In this document: positions 11,523-22,977 of the stretch, piece by piece
Position numbering within the stretch: position 1 is the stretch's first letter
Layout of the letters: every line of letters begins with the position of its first letter
Origin: Taxillus chinensis
Taxonomy: Eukaryota; Streptophyta; Magnoliopsida; Santalales; Loranthaceae
NCBI GenBank assembly: GCA_023512835.1
Contig: CM042091.1
Span: 43,724,107-43,788,106, forward strand
Direction: 5' to 3'
DNA length: 64,000 nt
Made by a program: the position numbers and the translations under genes
Notes under the pieces: generated by a model
Seen by the model: the letters and a program-made list of their open reading frames with translations, nothing else
Told to the model about the DNA's origin: nothing
Databases searched by the model: none

Positions 11523-12265
11523 ACCTCGACCCACAGGCAATCATCTACCTAGTATGAATCGACACACAACCAAGCCATACCTTGGAAGCATTACAATATA
11601 CCTTAAAAGGTACACCATCATGTGAGAGAATCAGGATAGGTGCTATGGTCAATTGTGCTTTTAGCTCATTAAAGACACTCTCACAAGCATTGGAACAAAC
11701 AAAAGGAACTCCTTTCATGGTTAGGTTTGTCATAGGAGTTGCCAATCTGAAAAATCCTCCATGAACCTCTGATAATAACCACCTAAACCAAAAAGGCTAC
11801 AAACCTTAAACACATTTGTGGGCCTCTTTTACGTCAAAACCTCCACAATCTCCTCGGGATCTACTTTGATATCCTCCTAAGATACCACATGCCCCAAGAA
11901 CTTTACATGTTGTGACCAGAAGTCACATTTCATGAATTTCACATACAACTAGTGCTCTCACAAAGTTTGTAGCACAACCTGCAAATGCTCTTTATGCTCT
12001 CTCTTGATTGCCGAATATACCAGAATATCTCCAATAAACACCACGACGAACAAGTCCAAATATGGAGCAAACACTAGGTTTATCAATCCTATAAACACTG
12101 CTGGAGTATTTGTTAGCCTAAACAAGATCACCATCCACTTATAATGCTTATAACGGCAACTTGATGTAGTCTTAGGGATATCGACATCCATGGCCATCAA
12201 CTGGTGGTATCCAAGCCTCAAGTTTATCTTGGAAAACCACCTTGCACCTTAAAATGGGTCGAACA
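11523..12265 (-). pseudogene. Element E: reverse transcriptase/RNase H, decayed
   Basis: Minus-strand remnants include LKAQLTIAPILILSHDGVPF and YCNASKVWLGCV (RNase H start). They also include [17 protein letters not shown] and [12 protein letters not shown] (RT), where the second catalytic region reads FIGD instead of FIDD. The order matches B at 29990-30750. Broken by stops and shifts. It is cut at 12265 by the insertion of element A and resumes at 22099. Confidence 0.8.
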
Positions 12266-12270
12266 GATCA

Positions 12271-12606
12271 TGTAAAGACCCGTACCTGTGAGTGATGGAA
12301 AGTTAGGCCCCGAATAGATGTTGGAATATCTATTCGGCAGCGTGGCCTTAGCGTTATTATTATTGATAATATGATTTTAATATGTTAAAATATAAATAAA
12401 TATTATTATGATTATTAAAATAATTATTTAGACATGTCGTTATTATTAAGTAATTATTATTAATCTGAGCATTTAATGTTGAGGCCTGATTATTATTATC
12501 GTTATTATTTTGTTAGTATTATTTAAATAGTTTAATAATACCTGAGGTTAATTCTTATAATGAATGATTATTATTTTTATTACTATTATGATTATCCATA
12601 TTAATC

Positions 12607-12647
<41 letters not shown>

Positions 12648-13112
12648 TTATGTTAGTATAAATGGGGGAAACCTAGGGTAAAACCCTAGGTTCGTTGTGC
12701 GTGCACAGAACGTTGGCAAGGGAAGAACAGAGGTTTGAAGCACTTCTATTAACCATTCGAAACCAAATCCAGGTAAATGATTTCTTGATTCCACCGTGGT
12801 ATGAGTCCAGATCTGCTCTTATGAGTCTGTGTATAAACTGCTCATTCATATATGTAAATACGAATATGTGTATTTAAGTATATAGATGTATATGTGTTCG
12901 TGCGTGTTTTGGGCAAGGAGGAGGAGGGGACCACGCCGTTTCCGTCTGTGGATCGGACGCTCGCCGCACGTTCGCACGGAGAGGACGAGCAGCGGCGGCC
13001 ATGGCTGAGTCTTGCGGCGAGATGTGCGCTAGCAGCGAGGAGGGGAGGATGAGGTTGGTACGGTGGTCGCGCGCCAGCGGGAGGAAGAGGTGGACGGCGG
13101 CGTGGTCGGCTG

Positions 13113-13161
<49 letters not shown>

Positions 13162-13354
13162 GGATGGGCGCTGCGGGCGCGCCAGAGAGAGAGAGAGAGA
13201 GAGAGCTGCGGGTGCCGACGTCTGCCTCCCATGGACGCCGTGCGTCTGCGCTGGCATGAGAGAAGGGGAGGGAAGGGGTGGCGTGCCCTCCCCGTTTCGA
13301 CAGTCAACACCAACCTTAACGGGTTGGTGTGGTTTGGGCCGCGCAGGCCCCTGC

Positions 13355-13426
<72 letters not shown>

Positions 13427-14463
13427 TAATAATAATAAATATGTGTGCTTCCTAATAATAAATACCTAAATAAATAGCAATTTAGGTTCGCGGTCATTGT
13501 TTAAGTAAGATATTAATTATAGCTTGGTGTTAATAAATTAATTGTTGATTATTAATTGTAGATGGAATTATGTATTCATGTATGTATTTATGTGTTCGAT
13601 TAATCGTTTGAGTTATTGTTGGATAAGTGCTCTAAATGGTTGTGATTGTCGTATTAAATGCTGATAACTGGAATGTTGTTAATTATAATTTGGTTTTGTG
13701 GCTAAGTTGGTTGGGTTAACCGTGGTCCCACATAAGGCCGGCAAGAGGCTGCAGGTCCCTTATGTGGCTGGTTAACCCAGGTCCCATATGTGGCGGGTGG
13801 TCGTTGGGGACACCGCAGGTCCCACACATGGCTATTTGGTAGTGATATGAATTCCTGGAGTTAGTAGCGGGAATTCCGTGGATGGTCAGGTTGTCGGTGC
13901 GACCCTTAATAGTATTAGATGTGATGTCATATCTGTTTTGTGGTGTAACTGAAATTCCTTGGTAAGAGAACGTGACACTACACTGGCACAGGCATGCACT
14001 AATCATATAGACTCAGGAATTTATATGACGGAATAGTGGAGATGGGAGTCACCTACTGGGCATACGTGCTCACCCTACTTTATTTTTATTTCCTACAGGT
14101 TGTAGGGGTTAGCCATTGGAGCCATAGCGGAGCAAATCGGGTCTTCATCATGTAGGAACCCTTTTATGGATTTATTTATTGGTTGATTATTTATTTTCCG
14201 GACTCGGGTCCGTGACAGTTGTATTAACTCGGATAGTTGGACCTTGTTACTTTGTGTTATGGGTGTTGATTGAATTCTGTAGTATTGACTGCACTGATAA
14301 TTATTGGTTGATTGCATGTATTTGGATCATTGGTAAGTACAATGCTACCCCCGTTGTAGTATTGTACAGGAATGGATTAGTCTCCAACTCCTCGCCCTCC
14401 GGAGTGGGCATGGGGGAGTCGCGTTTCTGGTTCTGTGAGTGCTCAGAATCTGGGGACGTGACA
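12271..14463 (+). repeat. Element A 5' LTR
   Basis: Starts TGTAAAGACCCGTACCTGTG and ends GAATCTGGGGACGTGACA. A TATA box (GTATAAATGGG) lies at 12656-12666. It contains a TTA run (about 12608-12649), GA runs (about 13115-13156 and 13186-13204) and an AAT run (about 13355-13424). A strong hairpin lies at 13712-13779. Compare the 3' LTR at 19877-22093. Confidence 0.93.
13712..13779 (+). promoter_or_regulatory. Conserved hairpin in the LTR (RNA-level element?)
   Basis: TGGGTTAACC...CCACATAAGG (13712-13737) can pair with CCTTATGTGG.CTGGTTAACCCA (13758-13779), two 10-bp stems with a small internal loop. The same structure occurs at 21342-21409 and in the solo LTR at 10675-10743. In the solo LTR an A-T pair is replaced by G-C, keeping the pairing. 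Function unknown. Confidence 0.6.
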
Positions 14464-14466
14464 AGT

Positions 14467-14478
14467 TGGTATCAGAGC
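14467..14478 (+). promoter_or_regulatory. Primer binding site, initiator Met tRNA
   Basis: TGGTATCAGAGC lies three bases after the 5' LTR end. It is complementary to the 3' end of initiator Met tRNA, the usual primer of Tekay-type elements. Confidence 0.92.
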
Positions 14479-14937
14479 ATGGTTTAGTGGACCTAGGTTA
14501 GTGAGGGGTGGTTGATAAACACTTAGTAGCTTAGAAGACTATAGGGAGGGCGCCTGATCAACGCAGTCCTTATATGTGTTCTGGGTTGACTGAGGGTTCA
14601 TCAGATCATCCTAGGAAACATTTGGGTTGGGTGCATACATGCTGCGTGACTGTGTGCATATCCAGGCACTAGAAATCATCTGCTAAGAATGTGCTTGTAT
14701 TGATTATACTATTGGCTATTTGTGGTTTGTTTTTCCTTGGTAGTTGAATGTGCTAAATTGAAAATGCTAATATGCTTGTTCAAACCTAGGAAGTCTAAGT
14801 GAATAACCACATAATTTGGTGAATAGAATAAATGGTTTAGAAACCTCATTATTTGTGTGGTGGACTTGGTTCTGCCTATTGGTTGTTTGACTAGTGCGTA
14901 GTAGTTAATAGATATTGTTAATATGTGTTGGTGCAGA
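14479..14937 (+). other. Element A leader
   Basis: Untranslated sequence between the PBS and the gag start. It matches the leader of B (read on minus before 33410), including GACCTAGGTTAGTGAGGGGTGG. No ORF of note. Confidence 0.6.
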
Positions 14938-16290
14938 ATGGCACCCAAGACTAGGGCTCAAGGTCCAGTAGAGGAGCTATCCATTCAGTGCGAATCACAA
15001 GGAGAACAGAGTTCTCCAGTACCTGCCTTGGGTTCAGAGATTGCTGCTTAGATTGGGGCTCAAATATTGAGCCAAATCCAGGGTGCCATGCAGGGTACCA
15101 TGAGGGAGGTGGCCAGAGAAGTGATGCAGGAGGAACTGAGGAAGCAACGGCGACCCGGCGGCGCGCGCAGGGGAGGTTCTAGAGGAGAGCCAGCCACAGG
15201 TCATGGTAGCTCCGCCCGCCGTACCGATCGACTGGGTGAGTCGATTCCTGAAATAGAAACCGATGAAGTTTGAGGCAAATACGAGACCCGATGAGGCCAA
15301 GGAATGGGTCAAATGGACAGAAGACATCTTCGAGCTGATCCAGGTGCCCGAAGAGGCTAAAGCCCGCTTAGCCACACATTTCCTAGTAGGTGGAGCCCGC
15401 AGGTGGTGGGACGCTGTGAAGCATGTTCACGAGAGCCCGGTGGCATGGGAGGACTTCTTGGAGCTCTTCTACACAGAGTATTTCCCTCGCTTTGTGCAGA
15501 AGACGAGGCGACGAGAGTACTACACTTTGGAGCAGGGCAGTCGGACTATGACAGAGTATGTCACTGCTTTCACTGAGCTGGGGAGATTTGCCCCAGAGTC
15601 ATGGAGGGTTGAGGCTAATAAGACCCAGGATTTCATTGATGGGCTGAGACCATCACTCAGGAGGGGACTGAACATGATGGAGTTGACCACTTACAGTGAT
15701 GCGGTCAACAAGGCACTTATTGGAGAGCGGGACTTAAACCAGATCAGGACTCAGAGACCAGGGAGCTCATCGGGGCCTAGCCAAAAGAGGCCAAGAGAGG
15801 AGCCATCTGAGGGACAGGGGGACAAGAGGCCGGTGCCCAAATTTTCACATTTAGGGAACTCAGGCAGTAGTTCCACCTCACGGTTTTTGGGGACATGTCG
15901 ATCTTGTGGACTTCGGGGACATAAGGAGGCGGATTGTAGGCGGAAGAGTGGCAACCCACTCAAGTGCTTTCGATGTGGGGGGCTGAGACACAGGATAGGA
16001 GAGTGTCCTTCTGCCAGCTCAGCTAGTGTTGCGGGGCCTCATCGACCTCGTGACCAGGGCCAGAGGAGCGGGGCTCCATATCAGAGACCAGCTCAGTCAG
16101 GACAGTCAGTACAGGGACGACCTACTACCCAGCAGCCTCAACGGGAGGCCCAGGCTCAGAAGGGACATAATGATCGAGCTACGACGAGTCAGGCCAGCGG
16201 CAGTGTGCAGAAGGGGAGGAACTATGCTATCACTGACAGAGAGGCAGAAGTTTCACCAGTTGATGAGGCGAGTCAGGGGCCAGCTGCAGT
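14938..16290 (+). pseudogene. Element A gag (broken N-terminus, intact core and zinc knuckles)
   Basis: Gag forms the retrotransposon particle and binds its RNA. The likely start is ATG 14938 (MAPKTRAQGPVEE), the same MAPxxR start as B. An in-frame TAG near 15049, a frame change near 15235 and a TAG near 15255 interrupt it. The core then reads openly from 15263: [25 protein letters not shown] and [11 protein letters not shown], a Retrotrans_gag domain (about residues 10-110 of that frame). Two CCHC knuckles follow: [14 protein letters not shown] (residues 212-225; C at 15896) and [14 protein letters not shown] (from residue 235). Downstream it is fused in frame to protease. The stops mean this copy cannot make normal Gag without readthrough. 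Confidence 0.85.
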
Positions 16291-17674
16291 GAGAGGTACG
16301 ATTTTGGTTTCACGCACTATTTGCACTGTTTTGATTGATAGTGGTGCTACACACTCTTTTATCGCACACTCCACTGTAGAGGGATTAGAGTTGGATTGTA
16401 CTACTGTTGATCAACCCATTGTGGTTGATACACCCATAGGGGGCCTGGTGGTGATTGATAAGGTCTGTTCGAAATGTGAGGTTACTCTAGGAGGTGTCGA
16501 CCTCCGGTATAACCTATATGTGATGCACTTTGATGCATTTGATGTGATTTTGGGTATGGACTGGTTGACTCGTGTGGAGGCAGTGATTGAGTGTTATAGG
16601 CGACGAGTGACCTTCCTCACACCTGAGGGCACTCGAGGCACCTTCGTGGGTGAATGGTCTGATGATGCATGCAAATTGGGGCCTTTGAGGCAAGGATGGG
16701 GTGATGTAACCCATCAGTTAGCCAGTCTGAGTCTAGTTGACCCCCAGCAGGAGAGTAAGGTGGTGTTACCCAAGGTGGTGGATCAGTTTCCCGACGTGTT
16801 TCCCAAGGACTTGGTTGAATTACCGCCAGAGAGAGAGGTGGACTTCTCGATAGAGTTGCTTTACCCGGACAAGACCTATCGAGTTTGGCGGCTTACAAGG
16901 ATGGCACCAGTTGAGCTCAGAGAGCTCAAGAGGCAGATTGACGATCTTTTGGTGCGTGGTTTTATTAGACGGAGTAGTTCGCCTTGGAGTGCTCCGGTGT
17001 TATTCGCCAAAAAGGTGGATGGTTCGCTTCGGTTGTGTATTGACTATCGACGGTTGAACCAGGTGACAGTGAAGAACAGATACCCCCTACCGAGGATCGA
17101 TGATTTGTTTGACCAGTTCAGGGGTGCCCGTTGGTTTTCCAAGATTGATTTGAGATCTGGATACCATCAGTTGCGTGTGTGGGAGTCAGACATCCCGAAG
17201 ACAGCCTTCAGTTGCAGATATGGCCATTATGAGTGGCTAATGATGCCTTTTGGCCTCACAAATGCCCCAGCGGTGTTTATGGGATTAATGAATCAGATCT
17301 TTACACCCTATCTACAGTTCGTGGTGGTCTTTATAGATGATATCTTGATTTATTCCCGGACAGAGAGCGAGCATGAGGAGCATTTGCATGTGGTGTTGCA
17401 GACGTTGAGGGACCATAGCATATACGCAAAATTCACGAAGTGTGATTTTTGGCTGCAGCGGGTGAAATTTTTAGGGCACGTGGTATCATCGGAGGGTATC
17501 ACAGTGGATCCTGGTAAGATTGAGGCAGTGATTTCATGGAAGCGCCCAACGAATGTCTTTGAGATCCGGAGTTTTCTGGGGTTGGCTGGTTATTACAGGA
17601 GGTTTGTAAAGGTCTTCTCTCGTTTAGCTGCACCGATGACTAGCTTAACCCGAAAGGGGGTGCGGTTTGACTAG
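15263..17674 (+). CDS. Element A gag core-protease-reverse transcriptase open frame
   Basis: The largest open frame of element A (803 codons). In order: gag core, two CCHC knuckles, aspartic protease with [11 protein letters not shown] (DSGA near residues 359-362), and a reverse transcriptase. The RT includes [45 protein letters not shown] and the catalytic FIDD (residues 690-693, nt 17330-17341). It continues into the RT-RNase H connection, [17 protein letters not shown]. It ends at TAG 17672, where relatives have Trp in a GVPFxWSDACE stretch, so the stop is a point mutation, not the family's end. One residue appears missing in PYLQFVVVF compared with B. Confidence 0.9.
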   Translation: MKFEANTRPDEAKEWVKWTEDIFELIQVPEEAKARLATHFLVGGARRWWDAVKHVHESPVAWEDFLELFYTEYFPRFVQKTRRREYYTLEQGSRTMTEYVTAFTELGRFAPESWRVEANKTQDFIDGLRPSLRRGLNMMELTTYSDAVNKALIGERDLNQIRTQRPGSSSGPSQKRPREEPSEGQGDKRPVPKFSHLGNSGSSSTSRFLGTCRSCGLRGHKEADCRRKSGNPLKCFRCGGLRHRIGECPSASSASVAGPHRPRDQGQRSGAPYQRPAQSGQSVQGRPTTQQPQREAQAQKGHNDRATTSQASGSVQKGRNYAITDREAEVSPVDEASQGPAAVRGTILVSRTICTVLIDSGATHSFIAHSTVEGLELDCTTVDQPIVVDTPIGGLVVIDKVCSKCEVTLGGVDLRYNLYVMHFDAFDVILGMDWLTRVEAVIECYRRRVTFLTPEGTRGTFVGEWSDDACKLGPLRQGWGDVTHQLASLSLVDPQQESKVVLPKVVDQFPDVFPKDLVELPPEREVDFSIELLYPDKTYRVWRLTRMAPVELRELKRQIDDLLVRGFIRRSSSPWSAPVLFAKKVDGSLRLCIDYRRLNQVTVKNRYPLPRIDDLFDQFRGARWFSKIDLRSGYHQLRVWESDIPKTAFSCRYGHYEWLMMPFGLTNAPAVFMGLMNQIFTPYLQFVVVFIDDILIYSRTESEHEEHLHVVLQTLRDHSIYAKFTKCDFWLQRVKFLGHVVSSEGITVDPGKIEAVISWKRPTNVFEIRSFLGLAGYYRRFVKVFSRLAAPMTSLTRKGVRFD

Positions 17675-18129
17675 TCGGATGCTTGTGAGGAGGCTTTCAG
17701 TCAGCTGAAGGCCAGATTGACTTCAGCACCTATCCTGGTCCTACCACATGAGGTTTATTGTGATGCCTCTAATGTTGGTTTGGGTTGTGTGCTTATGCAG
17801 GAAGGGCGGGTAATTGCTTATGGTTCCCGTCAGTTGAGGACTCATGAGAAGAACTACCCTACGCATGATTTAGAGTTGGTTGCAGTGATCTTTGCATTGA
17901 AGAGTTGGCAGCACTATCTCCTTGGGGAGAAGTTTGTGGTATATACTGACCACAAGAGTTTGTAGTACATTTTCTCTCAGAGAGATCTGAATCTCAGGCA
18001 GAGGCGTTAGGTAGAGTTTATGCAGCAATTCCAGTTTGATCTTCAGTATACACCCGGGAAGGGGAATGTAGTAGCTGGTGCCTTGAGCCGGAAGAGCCAG
18101 GCAATAGTGCCTCTCTGTGTTGTCAAGGA
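17675..18129 (+). pseudogene. Element A RNase H with stops
   Basis: Continues the same frame after the [50 protein letters not shown] and YTDHKSL. A five-residue GVPFE-type piece is missing between LPH and VYCDAS. Further TAG codons occur near 17963 and 18008. The usual ADALSR ends as AGALSR, so one acidic RNase H residue is replaced by Gly. The reading frame changes before 18190. Confidence 0.8.
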
Positions 18130-19653
18130 ATGGGAGATGATGGGGCAACTAGTCGCTCCGAGGTTACGACCGGTGCGAGGCGGTGCGAGGGTATGCTGAG
18201 TGTGGTTATAGCAGTGCCTGAGTTGCGGCGTCAGGTTATTGAAGGTCAGTTGGGGGATGTTGAATGTGAGGTCCTCCGGGATCAGATTCAGACTGTCGTA
18301 CTTTCTGCTGATTGGACAGAGGATTCCGACCATGTGTTGCGCTATCAAGGTCGATTAATAGTTCCAACTTCTCTCCGGGAGGCAGTTCTACGAGAATTCC
18401 ATCACTCTCGTTTGGCTATTCACCCTGGGGGAACGAAGATGTATCATGCTGTTCGGCAACAGTTCTGGTGGTCGGGCCTTAAGAAGGCTGTTGCGGAGTT
18501 TGTTCGACGGTGCTTGACGTGCCAGCAGGTCAAGGCCGAGCATTTGTGGTCTGCCGGTGAGTTGCAGTCGTTACCTGTGCCGGAGTGGAAGTGGGACCAT
18601 GTGACTATGGACTTTGTCACAGGGCTTCCTCGTTCTAGAGGCCATGATGCTATTTGGGTCGTTGTGGACCGATTGATGAAATCTGCCCACTTTATTCCGA
18701 TTCGTGAGACCGATCCAGTCCGGACCTTGGGACAACGATATGTCAACGTGGTGGTACGGTTGCATGGTGTGCCGTTGTCGATCGTTTCTGATAGGGATGC
18801 TCGGTTCACTTCGCAGTTCTGGTGGCAGTTACAGCGTGCATTGGGCACCCGAGTGAACTTGAGTACAACTTACCACCCTCAGACAGATGGCCAGTCCGAG
18901 CGTACTATTCAGATTCTCGAGGACATGCTCTGTGCTTGTGTGTTGGATTTTGGTGGTTGTTGGGAGGCTCACCTTCCCTTGGTGGAGTTCTCCTACAACA
19001 GTTATCAGGCTACGATAGGGATGGCGCCATATGAGGCATTGTATGGGCGACTGTGTCGCTACCCTCTGTGTTGGGCCCAGGCAGGGGAGGCAGTTGTTTT
19101 GGGTCCCGATATGATTCAGGAGACTACCGAGTTGGTTCAGCTGATCCGACAGCGGATGTTGACGGCCCAGAGTCGACAGAAATCATATGCTGACAGATGG
19201 CGGCGACTGCTTCAGTTCGTCGTAGGGGATCGCATCTTCTTGCGAGTCTCGCCACAGCGGGGGCATAGACGGTTTGGGCGAGGTTCCAAATTCTCACCTC
19301 GATTTGTGGGTCATTTTCCTATCATTGCAGCTGTGGGACCGGTAGCCTATCGATTGGAGTTACCACCCGAGTTGGCTCGTGTTCATGATGTTTTCCATGT
19401 CTCCCAGCTGCGGCAATACTATCCGGATCCTTCCCATGTGCTCGATTGGTGTGAGATAGAGTTAGCAGATGATGGTTCCGTGGTAGAGGCACCAGTTTAG
19501 ATTTTAGACCGCTAGGAGCAGGTTTTGCGGGGCAAGACAATTCCTTTGGTTCGCGTTTTGTGGCGTCACCACAACATGGAGGAGCAGACATGGGAGCGCG
19601 AGAGCCAGATGCGTGTTCTTCACCCCAAGCTGTTCGAGGACGAACAGTCCTGA
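18130..19653 (+). pseudogene. Element A integrase and chromodomain-like tail
   Basis: The integrase inserts the cDNA. The zinc region HHSRLAIHPGG...CLTCQQVKAEH is followed by a D,D,E core: TMDFVTGLP, VSDRDARF and GQSERTIQILEDM, all three acidic residues present. Next comes a C-terminal region with PELARVHDVFHVSQLR. A TAG at 19498 separates a short chromodomain-like tail (TIPLVRVLW, EEQTWERES). Another TAG follows soon after. The final stop (TGA 19651) overlaps the first of two PPT-like blocks. The frame differs from the upstream RNase H. A 10-bp tandem duplication (CGGTGCGAGG at 18171-18190) lies near the shift; ten bases alone do not explain it, so a second indel is needed. Confidence 0.85.
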
Positions 19654-19664
19654 GGTGGGGAGGA
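19635..19664 (+). promoter_or_regulatory. Upstream PPT-like block (first copy)
   Basis: A 30-bp block ending in CTGAGGTGGGGAGGA is repeated with 27 of 30 matches at 19847-19876, directly before the 3' LTR. Element B carries the same two-block arrangement (28191-28220 and 27931-27960, minus strand). Confidence 0.6.
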
Positions 19665-19863
19665 GATGTCATGATCTTCATCATGCATTGAGGTAGTTAA
19701 CCTTGTTGTTTGTTTGCGTGTGAATGGCTGTGTTGTTGGTTACCTTGTTTGTGGGCGTTGTTTTGTATATCATGTTAATTAGAGCTAAGTGTGCATATTT
19801 TTGTTAGCCGGGGTAGTGTTACCTCGTAGTGGATGATTTATCTTTTCGATGACGAAAAGTCCT

Positions 19864-19876
19864 AAGGTGGGGAGGA
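19864..19876 (+). promoter_or_regulatory. Polypurine tract of element A
   Basis: AAGGTGGGGAGGA lies directly before the 3' LTR start TGTAAAGACC at 19877. It primes plus-strand synthesis. Confidence 0.88.
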
Positions 19877-20216
19877 TGTAAAGACCCGTACCTGTGAGTG
19901 GTGGAAAGTTAGGACCCGAATAGATGTTGGAATATCTATTCAGCAGCGTGGCCTTAGCGTTATTATTATTGATAATATGATTTTAATATGTTAAAATATA
20001 AATAAATATTATTATGATTATTAAAATAATTATTTAGACATGTCGTTATTATTAAGTAATTATTATTAATCCGAGCATTTAATGTTGAGGCCTGATTATT
20101 ATTATCGTTATTATTTTGTTAGTATTATTTAAATAGTTTAATAATACCTGAGGTTAATTCTTATAATGAATGATTATTATTTTTATTACTATTATGATTA
20201 TCCCTATTAATGTTAC

Positions 20217-20286
<70 letters not shown>

Positions 20287-20751
20287 TTATGTTAGTATAA
20301 ATGGGGGAAACCTAGGGTAAAACCTTAGGTTCGTTGTGCGTGCACAGAACGTTGGCAAGGGAAGAACAGAGGTTTGAAGCACTTCTATTAACCATTCGAA
20401 ACCAAATCCAGGTAGGTGATTTCTTGATTCCACCGTGGTATGAGTACAGATCTGCTCTTATGAGTCTGTGTATAAACTGCTCATTCATATATGTAAATAC
20501 AAATATGTGTATTTAAGTATATAGATGTATATGTGTTCGTGCGTGTTTTAGGCAAGGAGGAGGAGGGGACCACGCCATTGCCGTCCGTGGATCGGACGCT
20601 CGCCGCACGCTGGCATGGAGAGGACGAGCAGCGGCGGCCATGGCTGAGTCTTGCGGCGAGATGTGCGCTAGCAGCGAGGAGGGGAAGATGAGGTTGGTAC
20701 GATGGTCGCGCGCCAGCGGGAGGAAGAGGTGGACGGCGGCGTGGTCGGCTG

Positions 20752-20792
<41 letters not shown>

Positions 20793-20979
20793 ATGGGCGC
20801 TGCGGGCGCGCCAGAGAGAGAGAGAGAGAGCCGCGGGTGCCGGCGTCTGCCTCCCATGGCCGCCGTGCGTCTGCGCTGGCATGAGAGAAGGGGAGGGAAG
20901 GGGTGGCGTGCCCTCCCCGTTTCGACAGTCAACACCAACCTTAACGGGTTGGTGTGGTTTGGGCCGCGCAGGCCCCTGC

Positions 20980-21059
<80 letters not shown>

Positions 21060-22093
21060 TAATAATAAATATGTGTGCTTCCTAATAATAAATACCTAAA
21101 TAAATAGCAATTTAGGTTCGCGGTCATTGTTTAAGTAAGATATTAATTATAGCTTGGTGTTAATAAATTAATTGCTGATTATTAATTGTAGATGGAATTA
21201 TGTATTCATGTATGTATTTATGTGTTCGATTAATCGTTTGAGTTATTGTTGGATAAGTGCTCTTAATGGTTGTGATTGTCGTATTAAATGCTGATAACTG
21301 GAATGTTGTTAATTATAATTTGGTTTTGTGGCTAAGTTGGTTGGGTTAACCGTGGTCCCACATAAGGCCGGCAAGAGGCCGCAGGTCCCTTATGTGGCTG
21401 GTTAACCCAGGTCCCATATGTGGCGGGTGGTCGTTGGGGACACCGCAGGTCCCACACATGGCTATTTGGTAGTGATATGAATTCCTGGAGTTGGTAGCGG
21501 GAATTCCGTGGATGGTCAGGTTGTCGGTGCGACCCTTAATAGTATTAGATGTGATGTCATATCTGTTTTGTGGTGTAAATGAAATTCCTTGGTAAGAGAA
21601 CGTGACACTACACTGGCACAGGCATGCACTAATCATATAAACTCATGAATTTATGTGACGGAATAGTGGAGATGGGAGTCACCTACTGGGCATACGTGCT
21701 CATCCTACTTTATTTTTATTTCCTACAGGTTGTAGGGGTTAGCCGTTGGAGCGATAGCGGAGCAAATCGGGTCTTCATCATGTAGGAACCCTTTTATGGA
21801 TTTATTTATTGGTTGATTATTTATTTTCCGGACTCGGGTCCGTGACAGTTGTATTAACTCGGATAGCTGGACCTTGTTACTTTGTGTTATGGATGTTGAT
21901 TGAATTCTGTAGTATTGACTGCACTGATAATTATTGGTTGATTGCATGTATTTGGATCATTGGTAAGTACAATGCTACCCCCGTTGTGTTATTGTACGGG
22001 AATGGATTAGTCTGCAACTCCTCGCCCTTCGGAGTGGGCGCGGGGGAGTCGCGTTTCTAGTTCTGTGAGTGCTCAGAATCCGGGGACGTGACA
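19877..22093 (+). repeat. Element A 3' LTR
   Basis: 2217 bp, nearly identical to the 5' LTR apart from scattered substitutions and microsatellite length. TATA box at about 20295-20302. TTA run about 20217-20286 (longer than in the 5' LTR), GA run about 20755-20789 (shorter), AAT run about 20980-21057. Hairpin at 21342-21409. Ends GACGTGACA followed by TSD GATCA. Confidence 0.93.
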
Positions 22094-22098
22094 GATCA

Positions 22099-22241
22099 TT
22101 GATCCTCTGTAATGGATACTTGTTTTTTATACTCATCTGGTTTAACTTCTGGTAGTTTATACAAAACCAAAGTGAACTATCTATTTTCTTGGCGAACAAC
22201 ATTGGAGCATCCCAAGGGGAGCTACTTTCGCTTGATAAAAC
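22099..22241 (-). pseudogene. Element E: start of reverse transcriptase, decayed
   Basis: Colinear with B at about 30770-30915. Minus-strand remnants include [13 protein letters not shown], followed by [13 protein letters not shown]. It is cut at 22249 by hAT-like element H; the RT/PR junction of E continues at 47572. Confidence 0.75.
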
Positions 22242-22977
22242 CACACACCTAAGGTAGTCAAAAGTGCTAGGCGCATTTAAGGCGCACATGGTACCCTGTC
22301 GCTTTAAGCGCAAACCACAAAAAAAGCACTCGCTTTAGTGAAGCAAAGTGTAGAAAAAAAAATTTAATATATATTAAATTAGATATATCCATGTATATTG
22401 AATCCATAAAAGCCTGAAAAGAAATATTATAATTATATTTTACCTTATTATTTAATATATGTAACAGCCCAAGTCTCCCGTAGCACGATATTGTCCGGTT
22501 CAGGCCCCAAGCCCAATCTATGGTTTTGTTCTTGGCAGTGCCACACAGTCACCTCTAAAGGCCTCGTGCTAGCAGAGGTCTCCACGCCCTCTTAAGAGGC
22601 ACGCTTCGTTCTCCTCTCCCGCCGATGTGAGACTTGCAAAGTCCTCAGACTCTACAATCCACCTCCCTTAGGAGGCCCACGTCCCCGTGTGTCACGGACC
22701 GAGGCTTATCCTAGCATACTTAGGCTATTTTGGGGTATTTCTCCCTTGTAAAGTGTTGTAATTTAGCTTATAGAGTAAGTTGTAGAGATTTTAGATTTCG
22801 ATCATATATGATGTCCCCTGGTGGCAGAACCAGAAAAGTGTTAACATTTATATATAGGGGAGTGATGTTGTAAAGCTTTTAAGCAATCAATACAATCATT
22901 TGTTGCCTTCGTTCAATCATTTTTCTGCTAAACGCTTTCCTATACAATTGCTTTACAATGGATCGATAGGTTCCGAT

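Larger units (their letters stand above)
12271..22093 (+). mobile_element. Element A: near full-length Tekay/Del-type chromovirus LTR retrotransposon
   Basis: A 9823-bp Ty3/gypsy element. Two long LTRs (2193 and 2217 bp, very similar) flank an initiator-Met PBS, gag-pol with chromodomain-like tail, and a PPT. A perfect 5-bp TSD, GATCA, lies at 12266-12270 and 22094-22098. It interrupts the RT of the older element E. LTR similarity indicates a recent insertion, but gag and pol carry several stops and frameshifts (see parts). Confidence 0.93.

Noticed and set aside
13001..13357. Open frames rich in Arg-Glu and Ser-Leu repeats around the GA run (also at 20481-21127)
   Set aside because: They are translations of GA and AAT microsatellites inside element A's LTRs, in several frames on both strands, with no domain.
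14467..14478. tRNA gene near PBS sequences
   Set aside because: Only the short complement of tRNA ends is present, with no tRNA fold around it.
22460..22656. Cassandra-type TRIM with 5S rRNA
   Set aside because: The LTR has TRIM size, but I see no 5S rRNA-like promoter sequence in it.
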